Shown: positions 1 to 8,622, numbered from the stretch's first letter. The stretch is 64,000 nucleotides of DNA from Eubacterium sp. (GCA_024690665.1 JAILOU010000028.1:22860-86859), one strand, 5' to 3'. The notes: a model not told the origin generated them from the letters alone. Program-made: numbers and translations.

Positions 1-53
1 TTGATATCAGTGAATTAAAAGAGATTATTAAAAATACAATAGAAGGTAATTAA
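1..53 (+). CDS. 3' end of an unidentified gene cut by the window edge
   Basis: An open frame enters from the left edge and gives 16 codons (DISELKEIIKNTIEGN) before a TAA stop at 51-53. The charged, helix-like composition suits a real C-terminus, and the next promoter starts 12 bp after the stop. Too little is present to name the product; a chance open frame remains possible. Confidence 0.4.
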   Translation, partial: DISELKEIIKNTIEGN

Positions 54-64
54 GAAAAATAATA

Positions 65-94
65 TTGACCTTATGGCAAGGGCTGTGCTATGAT
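65..94 (+). promoter_or_regulatory. Sigma-A-type promoter of the riboswitch/P-type ATPase unit
   Basis: TTGACC at 65-70 and TATGAT at 89-94 are separated by 18 nt. Transcription would start near 100, placing the whole riboswitch-like leader in the mRNA. Confidence 0.65.
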
Positions 95-131
95 ACACAG
101 GACTTCGCGGAGCCGGGCTTCGCAATTCAAT

Positions 132-285
132 ACAACCAAACCAAGAGTGAGGGAGTAGTAGCGTAATAAGATTACGTGGCAAGTCAACATCCTGGCATTT
201 TGCCTGGCTTGTCTTAAAACACGAGACTCGCGTATTATTCAGTATGTCTGTGAGACATACCGGTGATACGTGGGTCTTATTTTAT
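132..285 (+). promoter_or_regulatory. yybP-ykoY-type manganese riboswitch with terminator-like expression platform
   Basis: The leader has the GGGAGTAG element (151-158), a following hairpin-rich region with GTCAACATCCTGGC (183-196), and a GAGACT segment (223-228), resembling the yybP-ykoY family. It precedes a P-type cation ATPase, a known target class of this Mn2+-sensing family. Bases 223-235 can pair along all 13 positions (with wobbles) to 266-278. They enclose a perfect 8-bp hairpin (242-249 with 253-260) and are followed by ATTTTAT, forming a plausible terminator. Inference: Mn2+ binding holds the GAGACT strand in the aptamer and lets transcription continue. The family call is from memory of the consensus, not a covariance search. 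Confidence 0.72.
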
Positions 286-311
286 GCAGGAAATATAGAT
301 AAGGAGCACTT

Positions 312-2936
312 ATGGTACATACAAAAAGTATTCAAACAATCTTGGCACAGATGAATCTGTCTGCGGAAACAGGACTGGATCACGATCAGGTAGAGGCATC
401 AAAAAGATTACACGGCATTAATACATTTTACAGACAAAAGAAAGAGTCTATGCTAAAGCGAGTCTGGGATGCATCTACGGAACCAATGCTGGTAATGCTA
501 ATCATCGCGGCTGTTATTACCTTGCTTGTGAACATCTATCGATTTACAAGCGGCGGTGAGTATAATTTTTTAGAGTGTCTTGGAATCTTTGTGGCGATTG
601 CATTGTCGGTTGTGATTACCATTGTGACAGAGGGAAAGAGTGCGAAAGCGTTTGAAGCATTGAATCGCTTAAACGAAGATACACTGGTAAAGGTGCTGAG
701 AGAAGGAAGGGTACAGCTAGCCCCGCAGCGTGAAATTGTGGTTGGTGATGTGCTATTGATTGAAACCGGGGATAAGATTGTTGCTGATGGCCGGCTGATA
801 GAATCCAATGATTTATCAGTAGATGAGTCTGCGCTGACCGGAGAAAGTGTTCCGGTTAGTAAAGATGCGGCCGTAGTCTGTCCGGGCGAAACACCTGTTG
901 CGGAACGTGTCAATATGGTTTACAGCGGATGTTTCGTATCGGGAGGAAATGCCAAGGTTGTTGTAACAGCAGTCGGAGGTCAAACGGAATTTGGCAAGAT
1001 CGCAACGGAATTATCATCCATTGAAAAGACGACAACGCCTCTGCAGGAAAAACTTGATAAACTTGGAAAATTCATTACCGTACTTGGATGTTCAGCGGCT
1101 GCAATTGCATTTTTGATTCAGGTGGTGCAATTTATACAGCAAAATTCACTGTCGGTGGATACGGTTTCGGATGCATTTATTACCAGTATCGTTCTGATTG
1201 TGGCGGCGGTTCCGGAAGGGCTGCCGACCATCGTGGCGGTTTCTCTTGCGCTTAATATTATTAAGATGACAGGTGAAAATGCCCTTGTAAAGAAGATGAT
1301 TGCCTGCGAGACAATTGGATGTATTAATATCATCTGTTCAGATAAAACCGGAACTTTGACGGAAAACAAGATGACTGTTCAGGAAATCTACTACAAGGGA
1401 GAATTGATAAAGCCGGAAGAACTGCGTGATAAGAGTCTGATAGATAATTACTGTTTAAATTCTAACGCCAATGTCAATATAGAAGACGGACAGGAAAAAT
1501 TCATCGGAAATCCGACGGAAGGTGCACTTCTTGTAGCGGCGAATAAAGCCGGATGTGACTATCGTAAAATCAGAAAATGTTCTAAGATCGTCCATGTGTA
1601 TCCATTTTCCTCACAAAACAAGGATATGAGTACTGTCGTCTCTTATGAAGAAGGGCTTGTGCTTTACACAAAAGGAAATCCGGAGAAGATTCTGACTCTG
1701 TGCAAAGGACTGGCTAAAGAAGAACTGGATTACATCAATTCTCTTATGAGAGAGTATCAAAGTAAAGGGGGCAGAATCCTCGCGTTTGCGCATAAGCCCC
1801 TTCATAGTTGGAACCATGAAGAACAACAAGAGATAGAAAAAGAACTTATCTATGACGGATTTGTTGTGATTTCAGATCCTCTTAGCGAGGAGGTCTATGA
1901 GGCTATCTTGAAGTGTCAGGAAGCCGGCATCGATGTCATGATGCTGACGGGAGATAATATCCTGACGGCATGTGCAATTGCGGATGAACTGCATATGCTT
2001 GATGAACAGCACAAAGCCGTAGAGGCATCTGACATTGAGAAGATGTCTGATGAAGAACTGCTACAAGAACTTAAGAGTATTAAGGTTATTGCCAGAAGTA
2101 CTCCGCTTGTGAAACTGCGTATAGTGAAACTGCTAAAGCAAGAAGGCAACGTAGTTGCCGTTACCGGTGATGGGATTAATGATGCACCGGCAATCAAACA
2201 TGCAGATGCCGGAATCTCGATGGGAATTGCCGGAACAGAGGTGACAAAAGAAGCCAGTGACATCGTGCTTTTGGATGATTCGTTTATGACGATTGTAAAA
2301 GCGGTGCAGTGGGGACGAGGAATCTATGAAAACTTTAAGCGGTTTATTATGTTTCAGCTTACGGTTAATGTTGCATCTGTTGTAGTTGTAATTGCTTCGA
2401 TACTATGCGGATTTGAGACTCCGTTTACGGCGCTTGATCTTCTGTGGATTAACATTATCATGGACGGACCGCCGGCGCTTACACTTGGACTTGAACCGAT
2501 TCGTGAAGACCTGTTAAAAAGACCGCCGACGAAGAGAAATGAAAGCATCATCACAAGCAAGATGCTGCGCCGGATTTTCATAAACGGACTGTTTATATCT
2601 GCTGTTTTTATGCTGCAGCACTTTACCAATTTTCTCGGGGCGCAGCCGGAACAGGAAAAGACGGTACTGTTTACCTTATTTGTTGTCTTCCAGCTGTTTA
2701 ATGCGTTTAACTGTAGAGAACTTGATGATGCCTGTGTATTTAAATATCTCTTTCACAACAAATTAATGCTGGGAGTATTTCTTCTTGTTTTGATTTTGCA
2801 ATTTGCCATCACGCAGGTAGGTGGAGCTGTATTTGAAACTGTTTCCCTCGATGCATGGATGTGGGTGAAGATTTTGCTTACAGGGGTTACCGTCGTGATT
2901 TTGAACGAGATAATAAAAATTTTTAAAAAATTGTAA
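312..2936 (+). CDS. P-type cation-transporting ATPase (class II; probable Mn2+/Ca2+ exporter)
   Basis: This 874-aa membrane pump couples ATP hydrolysis to cation export. Visible motifs are the actuator TGES (about 177-180), PEGLP in membrane helix 4 (301-305), the phosphorylated Asp in DKTGTLT (Asp344), a TGDN hinge motif, TGDGINDAP, and the helix 6 segment WINIIMDGPPALTLGLEP. The layout is that of type IIA/IIB (Ca2+-ATPase-like) pumps rather than CPx metal pumps: there is no N-terminal metal-binding domain and no CPx in helix 4. The manganese-type riboswitch in the leader makes Mn2+ the preferred cation, as for YoaB-like pumps, but Ca2+ cannot be excluded. The ATG at 312 has an AAGGAG site 8 nt upstream. 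The gene is transcribed alone. Confidence 0.88.
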   Translation: MVHTKSIQTILAQMNLSAETGLDHDQVEASKRLHGINTFYRQKKESMLKRVWDASTEPMLVMLIIAAVITLLVNIYRFTSGGEYNFLECLGIFVAIALSVVITIVTEGKSAKAFEALNRLNEDTLVKVLREGRVQLAPQREIVVGDVLLIETGDKIVADGRLIESNDLSVDESALTGESVPVSKDAAVVCPGETPVAERVNMVYSGCFVSGGNAKVVVTAVGGQTEFGKIATELSSIEKTTTPLQEKLDKLGKFITVLGCSAAAIAFLIQVVQFIQQNSLSVDTVSDAFITSIVLIVAAVPEGLPTIVAVSLALNIIKMTGENALVKKMIACETIGCINIICSDKTGTLTENKMTVQEIYYKGELIKPEELRDKSLIDNYCLNSNANVNIEDGQEKFIGNPTEGALLVAANKAGCDYRKIRKCSKIVHVYPFSSQNKDMSTVVSYEEGLVLYTKGNPEKILTLCKGLAKEELDYINSLMREYQSKGGRILAFAHKPLHSWNHEEQQEIEKELIYDGFVVISDPLSEEVYEAILKCQEAGIDVMMLTGDNILTACAIADELHMLDEQHKAVEASDIEKMSDEELLQELKSIKVIARSTPLVKLRIVKLLKQEGNVVAVTGDGINDAPAIKHADAGISMGIAGTEVTKEASDIVLLDDSFMTIVKAVQWGRGIYENFKRFIMFQLTVNVASVVVVIASILCGFETPFTALDLLWINIIMDGPPALTLGLEPIREDLLKRPPTKRNESIITSKMLRRIFINGLFISAVFMLQHFTNFLGAQPEQEKTVLFTLFVVFQLFNAFNCRELDDACVFKYLFHNKLMLGVFLLVLILQFAITQVGGAVFETVSLDAWMWVKILLTGVTVVILNEIIKIFKKL

Positions 2937-2943
2937 AATTGTA

Positions 2944-2972
2944 TTGACACAATAATACAGTTCTGTTATTGT
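2944..2972 (+). promoter_or_regulatory. Promoter with palindromic operator for the GntR/ABC unit
   Basis: TTGACA (2944-2949) and TATTGT (2967-2972) are 17 nt apart. The interval is an imperfect palindrome: ACAATAA at 2949-2955 mirrors TTATTGT at 2966-2972, with inner ACAG/CTG arms. The motif AATAATAC recurs just downstream, twice before the ribosome binding site. This is the expected place for autorepression by the GntR protein encoded next. Confidence 0.6.
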
Positions 2973-3018
2973 ATGGTTGTACCAAGTTAATAATACAATA
3001 ATACAAAGGAGAAAAGAT

Positions 3019-3384
3019 ATGGCGTGGAATTTGGACAACAATAGTGCAATCTATTTACAACTAATGAATGAAATTGAACGCCGCATCATTACAGGACAGT
3101 ATCTGCCCGGTACCAGGCTGGACTCCGTGAGGGAACTGGCCAGCGAAGCCGGAGTGAATCCGAATACAATGCAAAAAGCACTTTCGGAACTTGAACGAAG
3201 CGGACTTGTTTACTCACAGCGAACAAGTGGCAGATTTGTTACAGATGACGGGGAGAGGATTGAACGTATGAAGATGGAGATAGCGAAGCAGGCAGCGAAG
3301 GAATTTCTAAAGCAAATGAGAGAACTTGGATTTTCAACAGAAGAAATTAAACAGATTTTAGATGATGTAAAAGAGGAGGACTAG
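3019..3384 (+). CDS. GntR-family transcriptional regulator, YtrA subfamily
   Basis: A 121-aa protein with an N-terminal winged helix (YLQLMNEIERRIITGQYLPG, then LDSVRELASEAGVNPNTMQKALSELERSGLV) and only a short helical C-terminus, the size and shape of YtrA-subfamily GntR regulators. The ATG at 3019 is chosen because AAAGGAG lies just upstream; an in-frame upstream start at 2977 would sit inside the promoter. It is followed by an ABC ATPase and permease, the standard YtrA arrangement in Firmicutes, where the regulator represses its own transporter operon. Inducers in this family are often cell-envelope stresses or antimicrobial peptides; nothing here identifies the signal. Confidence 0.88.
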   Translation: MAWNLDNNSAIYLQLMNEIERRIITGQYLPGTRLDSVRELASEAGVNPNTMQKALSELERSGLVYSQRTSGRFVTDDGERIERMKMEIAKQAAKEFLKQMRELGFSTEEIKQILDDVKEED

Positions 3385-3386
3385 TT

Positions 3387-4103
3387 ATGGATGAGATGAA
3401 GAATATTCCATTGTTGCAATGCAAGGATTTAACGAAGAATTATGGAGCACGCAAGAATGCGCTTAGTGACTTGAATCTTTCACTTTATTCCGGTCGCATC
3501 GTTGGTCTGCTTGGACCGAACGGAAGCGGTAAGACAACCTTTATGAAGCTGGCGAACGGTCTGCTCGTACCAACAAGAGGTGAGATTTTATTAGATGGTA
3601 TGAAGCCGGGAGAACAGACGAAGGCATTTGTTTCGTATCTGCCGGATGCGAATTATCTGCCGGACTGGATGAACGTTCGTACACTTGTTAAGATGTTTTG
3701 TGATTTCTTTGAAGATTTTGACAAAGAAAAGGCACTGGATATGATGCGTACGCTTAATATCCAAGGGGATGCGAAGCTGAAGCACTTATCAAAGGGAAAC
3801 AAAGAAAAGGTGCAGCTCATTTTAGCGATGAGCCGAAAAGCCAAGATTTATTTCTTGGATGAGCCGATTGGCGGAGTGGATCCGGCTGCAAGAGATTATA
3901 TCCTGACAACAATTATTCAAAATTATTCCGAAGACTCTCTGGTTGTGATTTCCACCCATCTGATTGCGGATGTGGAGAGAGTTCTGGATGAGATTGTTGT
4001 TATTGGCGGTGGTCAGTTTGTCTGCCATAGAAGTGTTGACGAACTTCGGCAAAATGAAGGAAAGTCTGTAGATGAATATTTTAGGGAGGTATTCAGATGT
4101 TAG
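3387..4103 (+). CDS. ABC transporter ATP-binding protein
   Basis: A 238-aa nucleotide-binding subunit. Walker A is GPNGSGKTT (about 43-51), the signature region reads LSKGNKEKV, and Walker B with catalytic Glu is IYFLDEPIGGVDP, followed by a switch His in STHLIADVE. It starts 2 bp after the gntR stop, with AGAGGAGGA upstream, and overlaps the permease by 7 bp, so the three genes are co-transcribed and translationally coupled. The subfamily resembles ABC-2-type exporters such as the YtrB or BcrA class. The transported substrate is unknown. Confidence 0.9.
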   Translation: MDEMKNIPLLQCKDLTKNYGARKNALSDLNLSLYSGRIVGLLGPNGSGKTTFMKLANGLLVPTRGEILLDGMKPGEQTKAFVSYLPDANYLPDWMNVRTLVKMFCDFFEDFDKEKALDMMRTLNIQGDAKLKHLSKGNKEKVQLILAMSRKAKIYFLDEPIGGVDPAARDYILTTIIQNYSEDSLVVISTHLIADVERVLDEIVVIGGGQFVCHRSVDELRQNEGKSVDEYFREVFRC

Positions 4104-4912
4104 GAAAATTAATTAAATATGATCTTCGTGCGGCGGGGAGAATGCTAATCTTTTTATATATAGCTGTAATTGGAATGGCAATTGTGTTTGGTATAAGTAT
4201 GAGAAGGGTGATGGGGACAGATTCCTATTATTCGATTATGGGTATCTATTATTCGACATCTGGCAAGATGGAGCATTTTTATTCGATTGTTTCTGTAATC
4301 TATGTAATTTTACTTATTGTGATGTTACTTCTTACGTTTGTAATGATTGTCCGTCAGTTTTATAAGAATATGCTTGGAGGACAGGGCTATCTTATGAATT
4401 CGCTTCCGGTAAAAACCTGGATGCATTTGGCAAGTAAGACGATTACGGGATTTATCTGGGCGGCAGTATCAAGTGTCATTTCCGTATTATCAATTTTGAT
4501 TGCGGTTTTAATTGCAGATAAATACATGGGTATATGGAGCGCTATTAAGGAGGTGCTTACGAATATTCCGGCAGATTTTGCAATCTTGTATATCTTTACT
4601 ATGATAGCGGGGGCTGTCAGCAGTGTTCTTATGATTTATCTGGCGTTAATGCTTGGTAATCTGTTTAATAAACATAAGCTTGGAATGGCGGTTTTGATGT
4701 TTATCGTTCTTTTGATTGCAACAAGTGTGATTCGTTCCGTTATCTTGGTGCAGACTTATATGACAAGTATGATAAACGATAGTTTTTATCTGGACTCACT
4801 GGATGGTTTTAGATATTCAATGGTTCCGCAACTGATTATTTCGATTATATATGCTGTGGGATTTTGGATTGTAACAAATTGGCTGATGAAGAATAAACTC
4901 AATTTGGAGTAG
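4097..4912 (+). CDS. ABC-2-type transporter permease
   Basis: A 271-aa polytopic membrane protein with about six hydrophobic segments, for example LIFLYIAVIGMAIVFGISM, VIYVILLIVMLLLTFVMIV and LGMAVLMFIVLLIATSVI. The N-terminal MLGKLIKYDLRAAGR is typical of small ABC-2 permeases. Its start overlaps the end of the ATPase gene by 7 bp. It probably forms the membrane half of the exporter controlled by the upstream GntR protein. The substrate cannot be inferred. Confidence 0.82.
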   Translation: MLGKLIKYDLRAAGRMLIFLYIAVIGMAIVFGISMRRVMGTDSYYSIMGIYYSTSGKMEHFYSIVSVIYVILLIVMLLLTFVMIVRQFYKNMLGGQGYLMNSLPVKTWMHLASKTITGFIWAAVSSVISVLSILIAVLIADKYMGIWSAIKEVLTNIPADFAILYIFTMIAGAVSSVLMIYLALMLGNLFNKHKLGMAVLMFIVLLIATSVIRSVILVQTYMTSMINDSFYLDSLDGFRYSMVPQLIISIIYAVGFWIVTNWLMKNKLNLE

Positions 4913-4922
4913 GTGTCTTATC

Positions 4923-5402
4923 GTGAAAATTGATATATGTTGTGTTGGTAAGGTTAAGGAATCTTATTTTCGAGATGCTATAAAAGAATATGCAAAACGG
5001 CTTTCACGATATACTTCTTTGCAGGTGCTGGAAGTGGCGGATGAAAAGACACCGGATGGTGCAAGTGAAGCTACGGAGATGCAGATTAAGGAGAAAGAAG
5101 GCGCTCGCATTCTGGCAAAACTTAAAGAGGATGCCTATGTGATTGCACTTGCTATTGACGGGAAGAAAAAGACGTCGGAGAAACTGGCAGGGGATCTGGA
5201 GCGACTTACCGTTCAGGGACATAGTCATATCCAGTTTGTGATTGGCGGCTCTCTGGGATTGTCAGAGGCGGTTTTAAAAAGAGCGGATGAACATCTTAGC
5301 TTTTCTGACATGACATTTCCACATCAGATGATGAGAGTAATTTTGCTTGAGCAGATTTACCGAAGCTTTCGCATTATTCATCATGAACCATATCATAAGT
5401 AA
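4923..5402 (+). CDS. rlmH: 23S rRNA (pseudouridine-1915-N3)-methyltransferase RlmH
   Basis: A 159-aa SPOUT methyltransferase, the normal length for RlmH, which methylates N3 of pseudouridine 1915 in helix 69 of 23S rRNA using S-adenosylmethionine. The knot region is seen as FVIGGSLGLSE followed by the C-terminal signature MTFPHQMMRVILLEQIYRSF and HHEPYHK. Translation starts at GTG 4923, 10 bp after the ABC permease stop, so it may be partly read from that operon. A terminator follows directly. Confidence 0.95.
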   Translation: MKIDICCVGKVKESYFRDAIKEYAKRLSRYTSLQVLEVADEKTPDGASEATEMQIKEKEGARILAKLKEDAYVIALAIDGKKKTSEKLAGDLERLTVQGHSHIQFVIGGSLGLSEAVLKRADEHLSFSDMTFPHQMMRVILLEQIYRSFRIIHHEPYHK

Positions 5403-5410
5403 ATATTACG

Positions 5411-5452
5411 GGGTACTTCGTATTTGGTTATACGAGGTATCCTGTTTTTTTA
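5411..5452 (+). terminator. Intrinsic terminator after rlmH
   Basis: Arms GGGTACTTCGTAT (5411-5423) and ATACGAGGTATCC (5430-5442) pair with few wobbles and are followed by G and a T run. Confidence 0.85.
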
Positions 5453-5474
5453 TGGGAATTGTGCCGGGATAATA

Positions 5475-5503
5475 TTGTATGAGATATGGTTAAATGGTAT
5501 ACT
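5475..5503 (+). promoter_or_regulatory. Promoter of the first HD-GYP-like gene
   Basis: TTGTAT at 5475-5480 and TATACT at 5498-5503 with a 17-nt spacer, about 50 bp before the ATG. Confidence 0.55.
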
Positions 5504-5555
5504 TATCTATGTGATGTTTAACTAACGAAGCATCGAAGTGAGAGGGTTTATTACT

Positions 5556-6659
5556 ATGAAATTCGTAAAACAAGAACAGTTAAAACTGGGCATGCGAATA
5601 GCGAAATCCATTTATAATGATAAAGGCGTTTTGCTATATGAGCGGGGGACGGCGCTTGTGCCGGCAGCGCTTCAGATGCTTCAGAATGGGGATTTGTTTG
5701 GGGTGTATATTCTGGATGCGACAGAACCGGTTCCGCCTATGACAGATGAAGAGATTGAGTTTGAAAGAGTACAGACGCTTCAGTGGGCAGAACTGAAGAA
5801 GGCGCTTGAATCAATTGCGGAAGGTGGCAATTTTAATCAGGTAGAGCCATTGGCGAATAAGATTTTGGATATGTATTCGCACCTGAAAAAGAGAATTACC
5901 TTTTTCCAGACATTAAGAGGACCATCGGATCAGTATTTTAAGCATTCGGTCAACGTGGCTTCACTAACCTGCATGGTTGCAAGTCGACTGAATATTCACT
6001 ATAAAGAGATCTATCCAATTGTGTGTGCGGCGCTGGTTCATGATGTTGGAAAACTATATGTGGATCCGGATATTTTGTATAAGCCGGATAAACTGACAGA
6101 ATCGGAACTTAAGACTGTGCGGGATGCTGAGATAAGAGGTTACAATCTGATTCGTAACAATGTTGGAATCTCCGCAACGATTCGAAGATACATAACGCAG
6201 TTCTATCAGATTTCCATGGAGAAACGCTCCGGAGGAATGTTTGATTCTTCTAAGTATTTGCTTGGAACACAGATTCTAAAGACGATGGATTTATTTGATC
6301 TTATGACCTCAATGCGTATCTATAAGAAGGAAGAGTCCATTTATCGGGCCTGCTGTTATCTGATGGACAATTCACAGATTTATCCGTCAAAGATTGTAGA
6401 AGCACTTGTGGACAGTATAGATGTGATTCCGTCAGGAACTTGCGTGGAACTTCAGTCCGGCGAAAAAGGACTTGTGGTTATAGAGAATAATAGAGATTTT
6501 AGAAAGCCTACGATATTAAGCTTTAAAGATAATCGTATGTATGACCTTGCAGATTCTAAGATTGCAGAGGGCTATTATATCAAAGATATTTTGGCGAACT
6601 TTGACAATCGTAATAAGATGGATTTAGAGACACTTGAACGGGTTCAACCGGTTTCTTAA
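5556..6659 (+). CDS. HD-domain protein with degenerate HD-GYP motif
   Basis: A 367-aa protein with an N-terminal region (MKFVKQEQLKLGMRIAKSIY) like the domain preceding many HD-GYP phosphodiesterases, then an HD domain with His130 and HDVGK (162-166). Canonical HD-GYP c-di-GMP phosphodiesterases carry a downstream HHE and GSGYP; here the corresponding stretch reads QFYQISMEKRSGGMF, so the GYP signature and probably metal ligands are lost. It may be an inactive or altered phosphohydrolase, or a signalling adaptor. A collinear paralog lies on the minus strand at 21863-23092. The ATG at 5556 is preferred over GTG 5538 because the AGAGGG site lies between them and the paralog starts at the equivalent residue. 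Single-gene unit. Confidence 0.8.
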   Translation: MKFVKQEQLKLGMRIAKSIYNDKGVLLYERGTALVPAALQMLQNGDLFGVYILDATEPVPPMTDEEIEFERVQTLQWAELKKALESIAEGGNFNQVEPLANKILDMYSHLKKRITFFQTLRGPSDQYFKHSVNVASLTCMVASRLNIHYKEIYPIVCAALVHDVGKLYVDPDILYKPDKLTESELKTVRDAEIRGYNLIRNNVGISATIRRYITQFYQISMEKRSGGMFDSSKYLLGTQILKTMDLFDLMTSMRIYKKEESIYRACCYLMDNSQIYPSKIVEALVDSIDVIPSGTCVELQSGEKGLVVIENNRDFRKPTILSFKDNRMYDLADSKIAEGYYIKDILANFDNRNKMDLETLERVQPVS

Positions 6660-6667
6660 AGACTGAT

Positions 6668-6697
6668 ACCTCCTTGCAATAGCAGGGAGGTTTTTTT
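6668..6697 (+). terminator. Intrinsic terminator
   Basis: ACCTCCTTGC (6668-6677), loop AATA, GCAGGGAGGT (6682-6691), then seven T residues. Confidence 0.92.
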
Positions 6698-6871
6698 ATG
6701 AAATGACAAGGAAAATGTCCGGTATTTCACATTTTAAACACAAAAAAGTCGATTTCCTTTAAATGTTAAAACACATACACTTCACATTTGATTTCTATAC
6801 TAAGTCCATAACAAACAAGTGAGTTGTAGTTCATCGCAGGGCGATGAGGTTTGAAAGGAGATATATATAGT

Positions 6872-8242
6872 ATGGATAACAAATTTGAAAACAATAATTA
6901 TTATCAGGCAGGAAATCCATCCGATAAGATTATCGATGCAGACGAAGTTACAATCGAAGATATGGATGGGAAACAAAGCGTAAAGAAAAAGAAGAAGATA
7001 CATTTTAAGATGCCACATATGAAAAAAGGAACGTTTGGAAATAAACTGATGAAATGCACAGCAATGGCAGCAGCCTTTGGACTGGTAGCCGGAGTTGTAT
7101 TTAGCGGAAGCTCATCTTTACTTTCCTCTGTTACATCAACAGATTCTGAGACGTCATCCGAAACAAGCGCAACATCGCTTTCAAATTCGGATTCAACGAC
7201 AGTAGAAAGCACAGATACATCCGACAGCACAACAGTAAGTGATGTATCGACAGTTGTGGAAAATGTAATGCCATCCATCGTGGCAATCACAACCGTATCG
7301 GTGGAAGAATATGCGAACATGTTTGGACAGTCAGAAAGCTATGAATCAGAAGGTGCCGGTTCCGGTATTATCATCAGCCAGGACGATGATTATTTATATA
7401 TTGCAACCAACAATCACGTAGTTGAAGGTGCAACATCCTTAACAGTTCAGTTTGTTGATGATTCTACCGTATCTGCAGAGATTCAGGGAACCGATTCTGA
7501 TTCTGACCTTGCAGTCGTAAAAGTAGCAATCAGCGATATCGATAGTGCAACATTATCAGAAATTAAAGTGGCAACACTTGGCGATTCGACATCACTTTCT
7601 GTAGGTGACAGTGCAATCGCAATCGGTAATGCTCTTGGATACGGACAGTCTGTTACAACAGGTGTTATCTCCGCAGTTGACAGAGAGGTGACAACAACAG
7701 ATGACACAACAGGTGAGAGTGTAACAAATACTTTGATTCAGACAGATGCAGCAATTAATCCTGGTAACAGTGGTGGTGCATTAATTAACTCAAATGGTGA
7801 AGTTATTGGAATCAACTCCTCCAAGTACGCAGATACTGATGTAGAAGGAATGGGATTTGCAATTCCAATCTCAGATGCTTCTCCTATCTTAGAAGAACTC
7901 ATTGCAAATGGATCTGCTTCAGACTCTTCCGAAGGCGGAGATGCTTATCTTGGTATTGCAGGTGTTGATGTGACATCGGAAATCGCACAAAACTATAATA
8001 TGCCACAGGGAGCATATATCTCACAGGTTGTCAGCGGAAGTGCAGCAGAAGATGCAGGCCTTACGGAAGGCATGATTGTAACTGCAATTAATGGAGAGAC
8101 GATCTCAAGCTTTGAAGAACTTTCTTCTTATATATCGTCTGCGTCAGCAGGAGATGAGGTGACGCTTACGGTTGCCGTGGCCAATGGCCAGGAATACTCT
8201 TCCGAGGAAGTGAAGGTGACGCTCGGAACCAAAGCAAACTAA
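6872..8242 (+). CDS. htrA: HtrA/DegP-type trypsin-like serine protease with PDZ domain, membrane anchored
   Basis: A 456-aa envelope quality-control protease. After a cytoplasmic basic stretch (KKKKKIHF) comes one membrane segment (about 62-82), a Ser/Thr-rich linker (about 82-125), and the protease domain with a catalytic triad of His182 (NNHVVEG), Asp212 (SDLAVVKV) and Ser300 (NPGNSGGAL). A single C-terminal PDZ domain spans about 365-450. The ATG at 6872 follows AAAGGAG by 11 nt; an upstream TTG in the same frame overlaps that site and is rejected. Known role: degradation or refolding of misfolded exported proteins. It lies between terminators, so it is probably its own unit. Confidence 0.95.
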   Translation: MDNKFENNNYYQAGNPSDKIIDADEVTIEDMDGKQSVKKKKKIHFKMPHMKKGTFGNKLMKCTAMAAAFGLVAGVVFSGSSSLLSSVTSTDSETSSETSATSLSNSDSTTVESTDTSDSTTVSDVSTVVENVMPSIVAITTVSVEEYANMFGQSESYESEGAGSGIIISQDDDYLYIATNNHVVEGATSLTVQFVDDSTVSAEIQGTDSDSDLAVVKVAISDIDSATLSEIKVATLGDSTSLSVGDSAIAIGNALGYGQSVTTGVISAVDREVTTTDDTTGESVTNTLIQTDAAINPGNSGGALINSNGEVIGINSSKYADTDVEGMGFAIPISDASPILEELIANGSASDSSEGGDAYLGIAGVDVTSEIAQNYNMPQGAYISQVVSGSAAEDAGLTEGMIVTAINGETISSFEELSSYISSASAGDEVTLTVAVANGQEYSSEEVKVTLGTKAN

Positions 8243-8275
8243 GCGGATAAGATACAAGTATGCAGTCATAATTAA

Positions 8276-8404
8276 GATTATTGTAGTTGTGCTTTTGAAT
8301 ATCCTGATGTATACTTCTTTAGGTGCTGTCTGCCGGCTGAAGATGTGGATTCCATGTTGGATGAAGCTGCAGAAAGTACCAAAAAAGAAACTATAAAGAA
8401 CTAG
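8276..8404 (+). pseudogene. Possible remnant of a small gene
   Basis: An open frame of 42 codons ends at TAG 8402. Its residues look protein-like (for example CLPAEDVDSMLDEAAESTKK), but it has no ATG or convincing ribosome binding site and is closed upstream by TAA 8273. It may be the 3' end of a decayed gene, perhaps from a mobile element together with the adjacent Cys-rich ORF. Chance coding potential is not excluded. Confidence 0.25.
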
Positions 8405-8431
8405 TAGAAGTAGTAAAAAGGAGACAGAAAG

Positions 8432-8605
8432 TTGATAGTAGTAAAAGATATGACAATGCCAAAAAGTTGCCTGGAGTGTCCGATTTGCCGATATGATGAT
8501 GGGCTTTCGGAAAATGTGTGTTTGGTTCTTGACAAAATCTTACCGCTAGATGCAGATGAGGTTTGTAACAAACGCTATAATAAATGTCCAATCGAAGAAA
8601 AGTAA
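8432..8605 (+). CDS. Small Cys-rich protein (57 aa), unknown function
   Basis: A TTG start at 8432 is preceded by AAAAAGGAG with 9-nt spacing and encodes 57 residues with Cys pairs (KSCLECPICRYDD, then later single Cys residues and NKCP near the end). The pattern suggests metal binding or a compact disulfide/zinc fold. Small Cys-rich proteins with a similar MPKSC..CP..C start occur in phage and integrative element genomes, so a mobile origin is possible. It is followed by a strong terminator. I do not recognise a function. Confidence 0.6.
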   Translation: MIVVKDMTMPKSCLECPICRYDDGLSENVCLVLDKILPLDADEVCNKRYNKCPIEEK

Positions 8606-8622
8606 CAAAGGTATCAAAAAAA

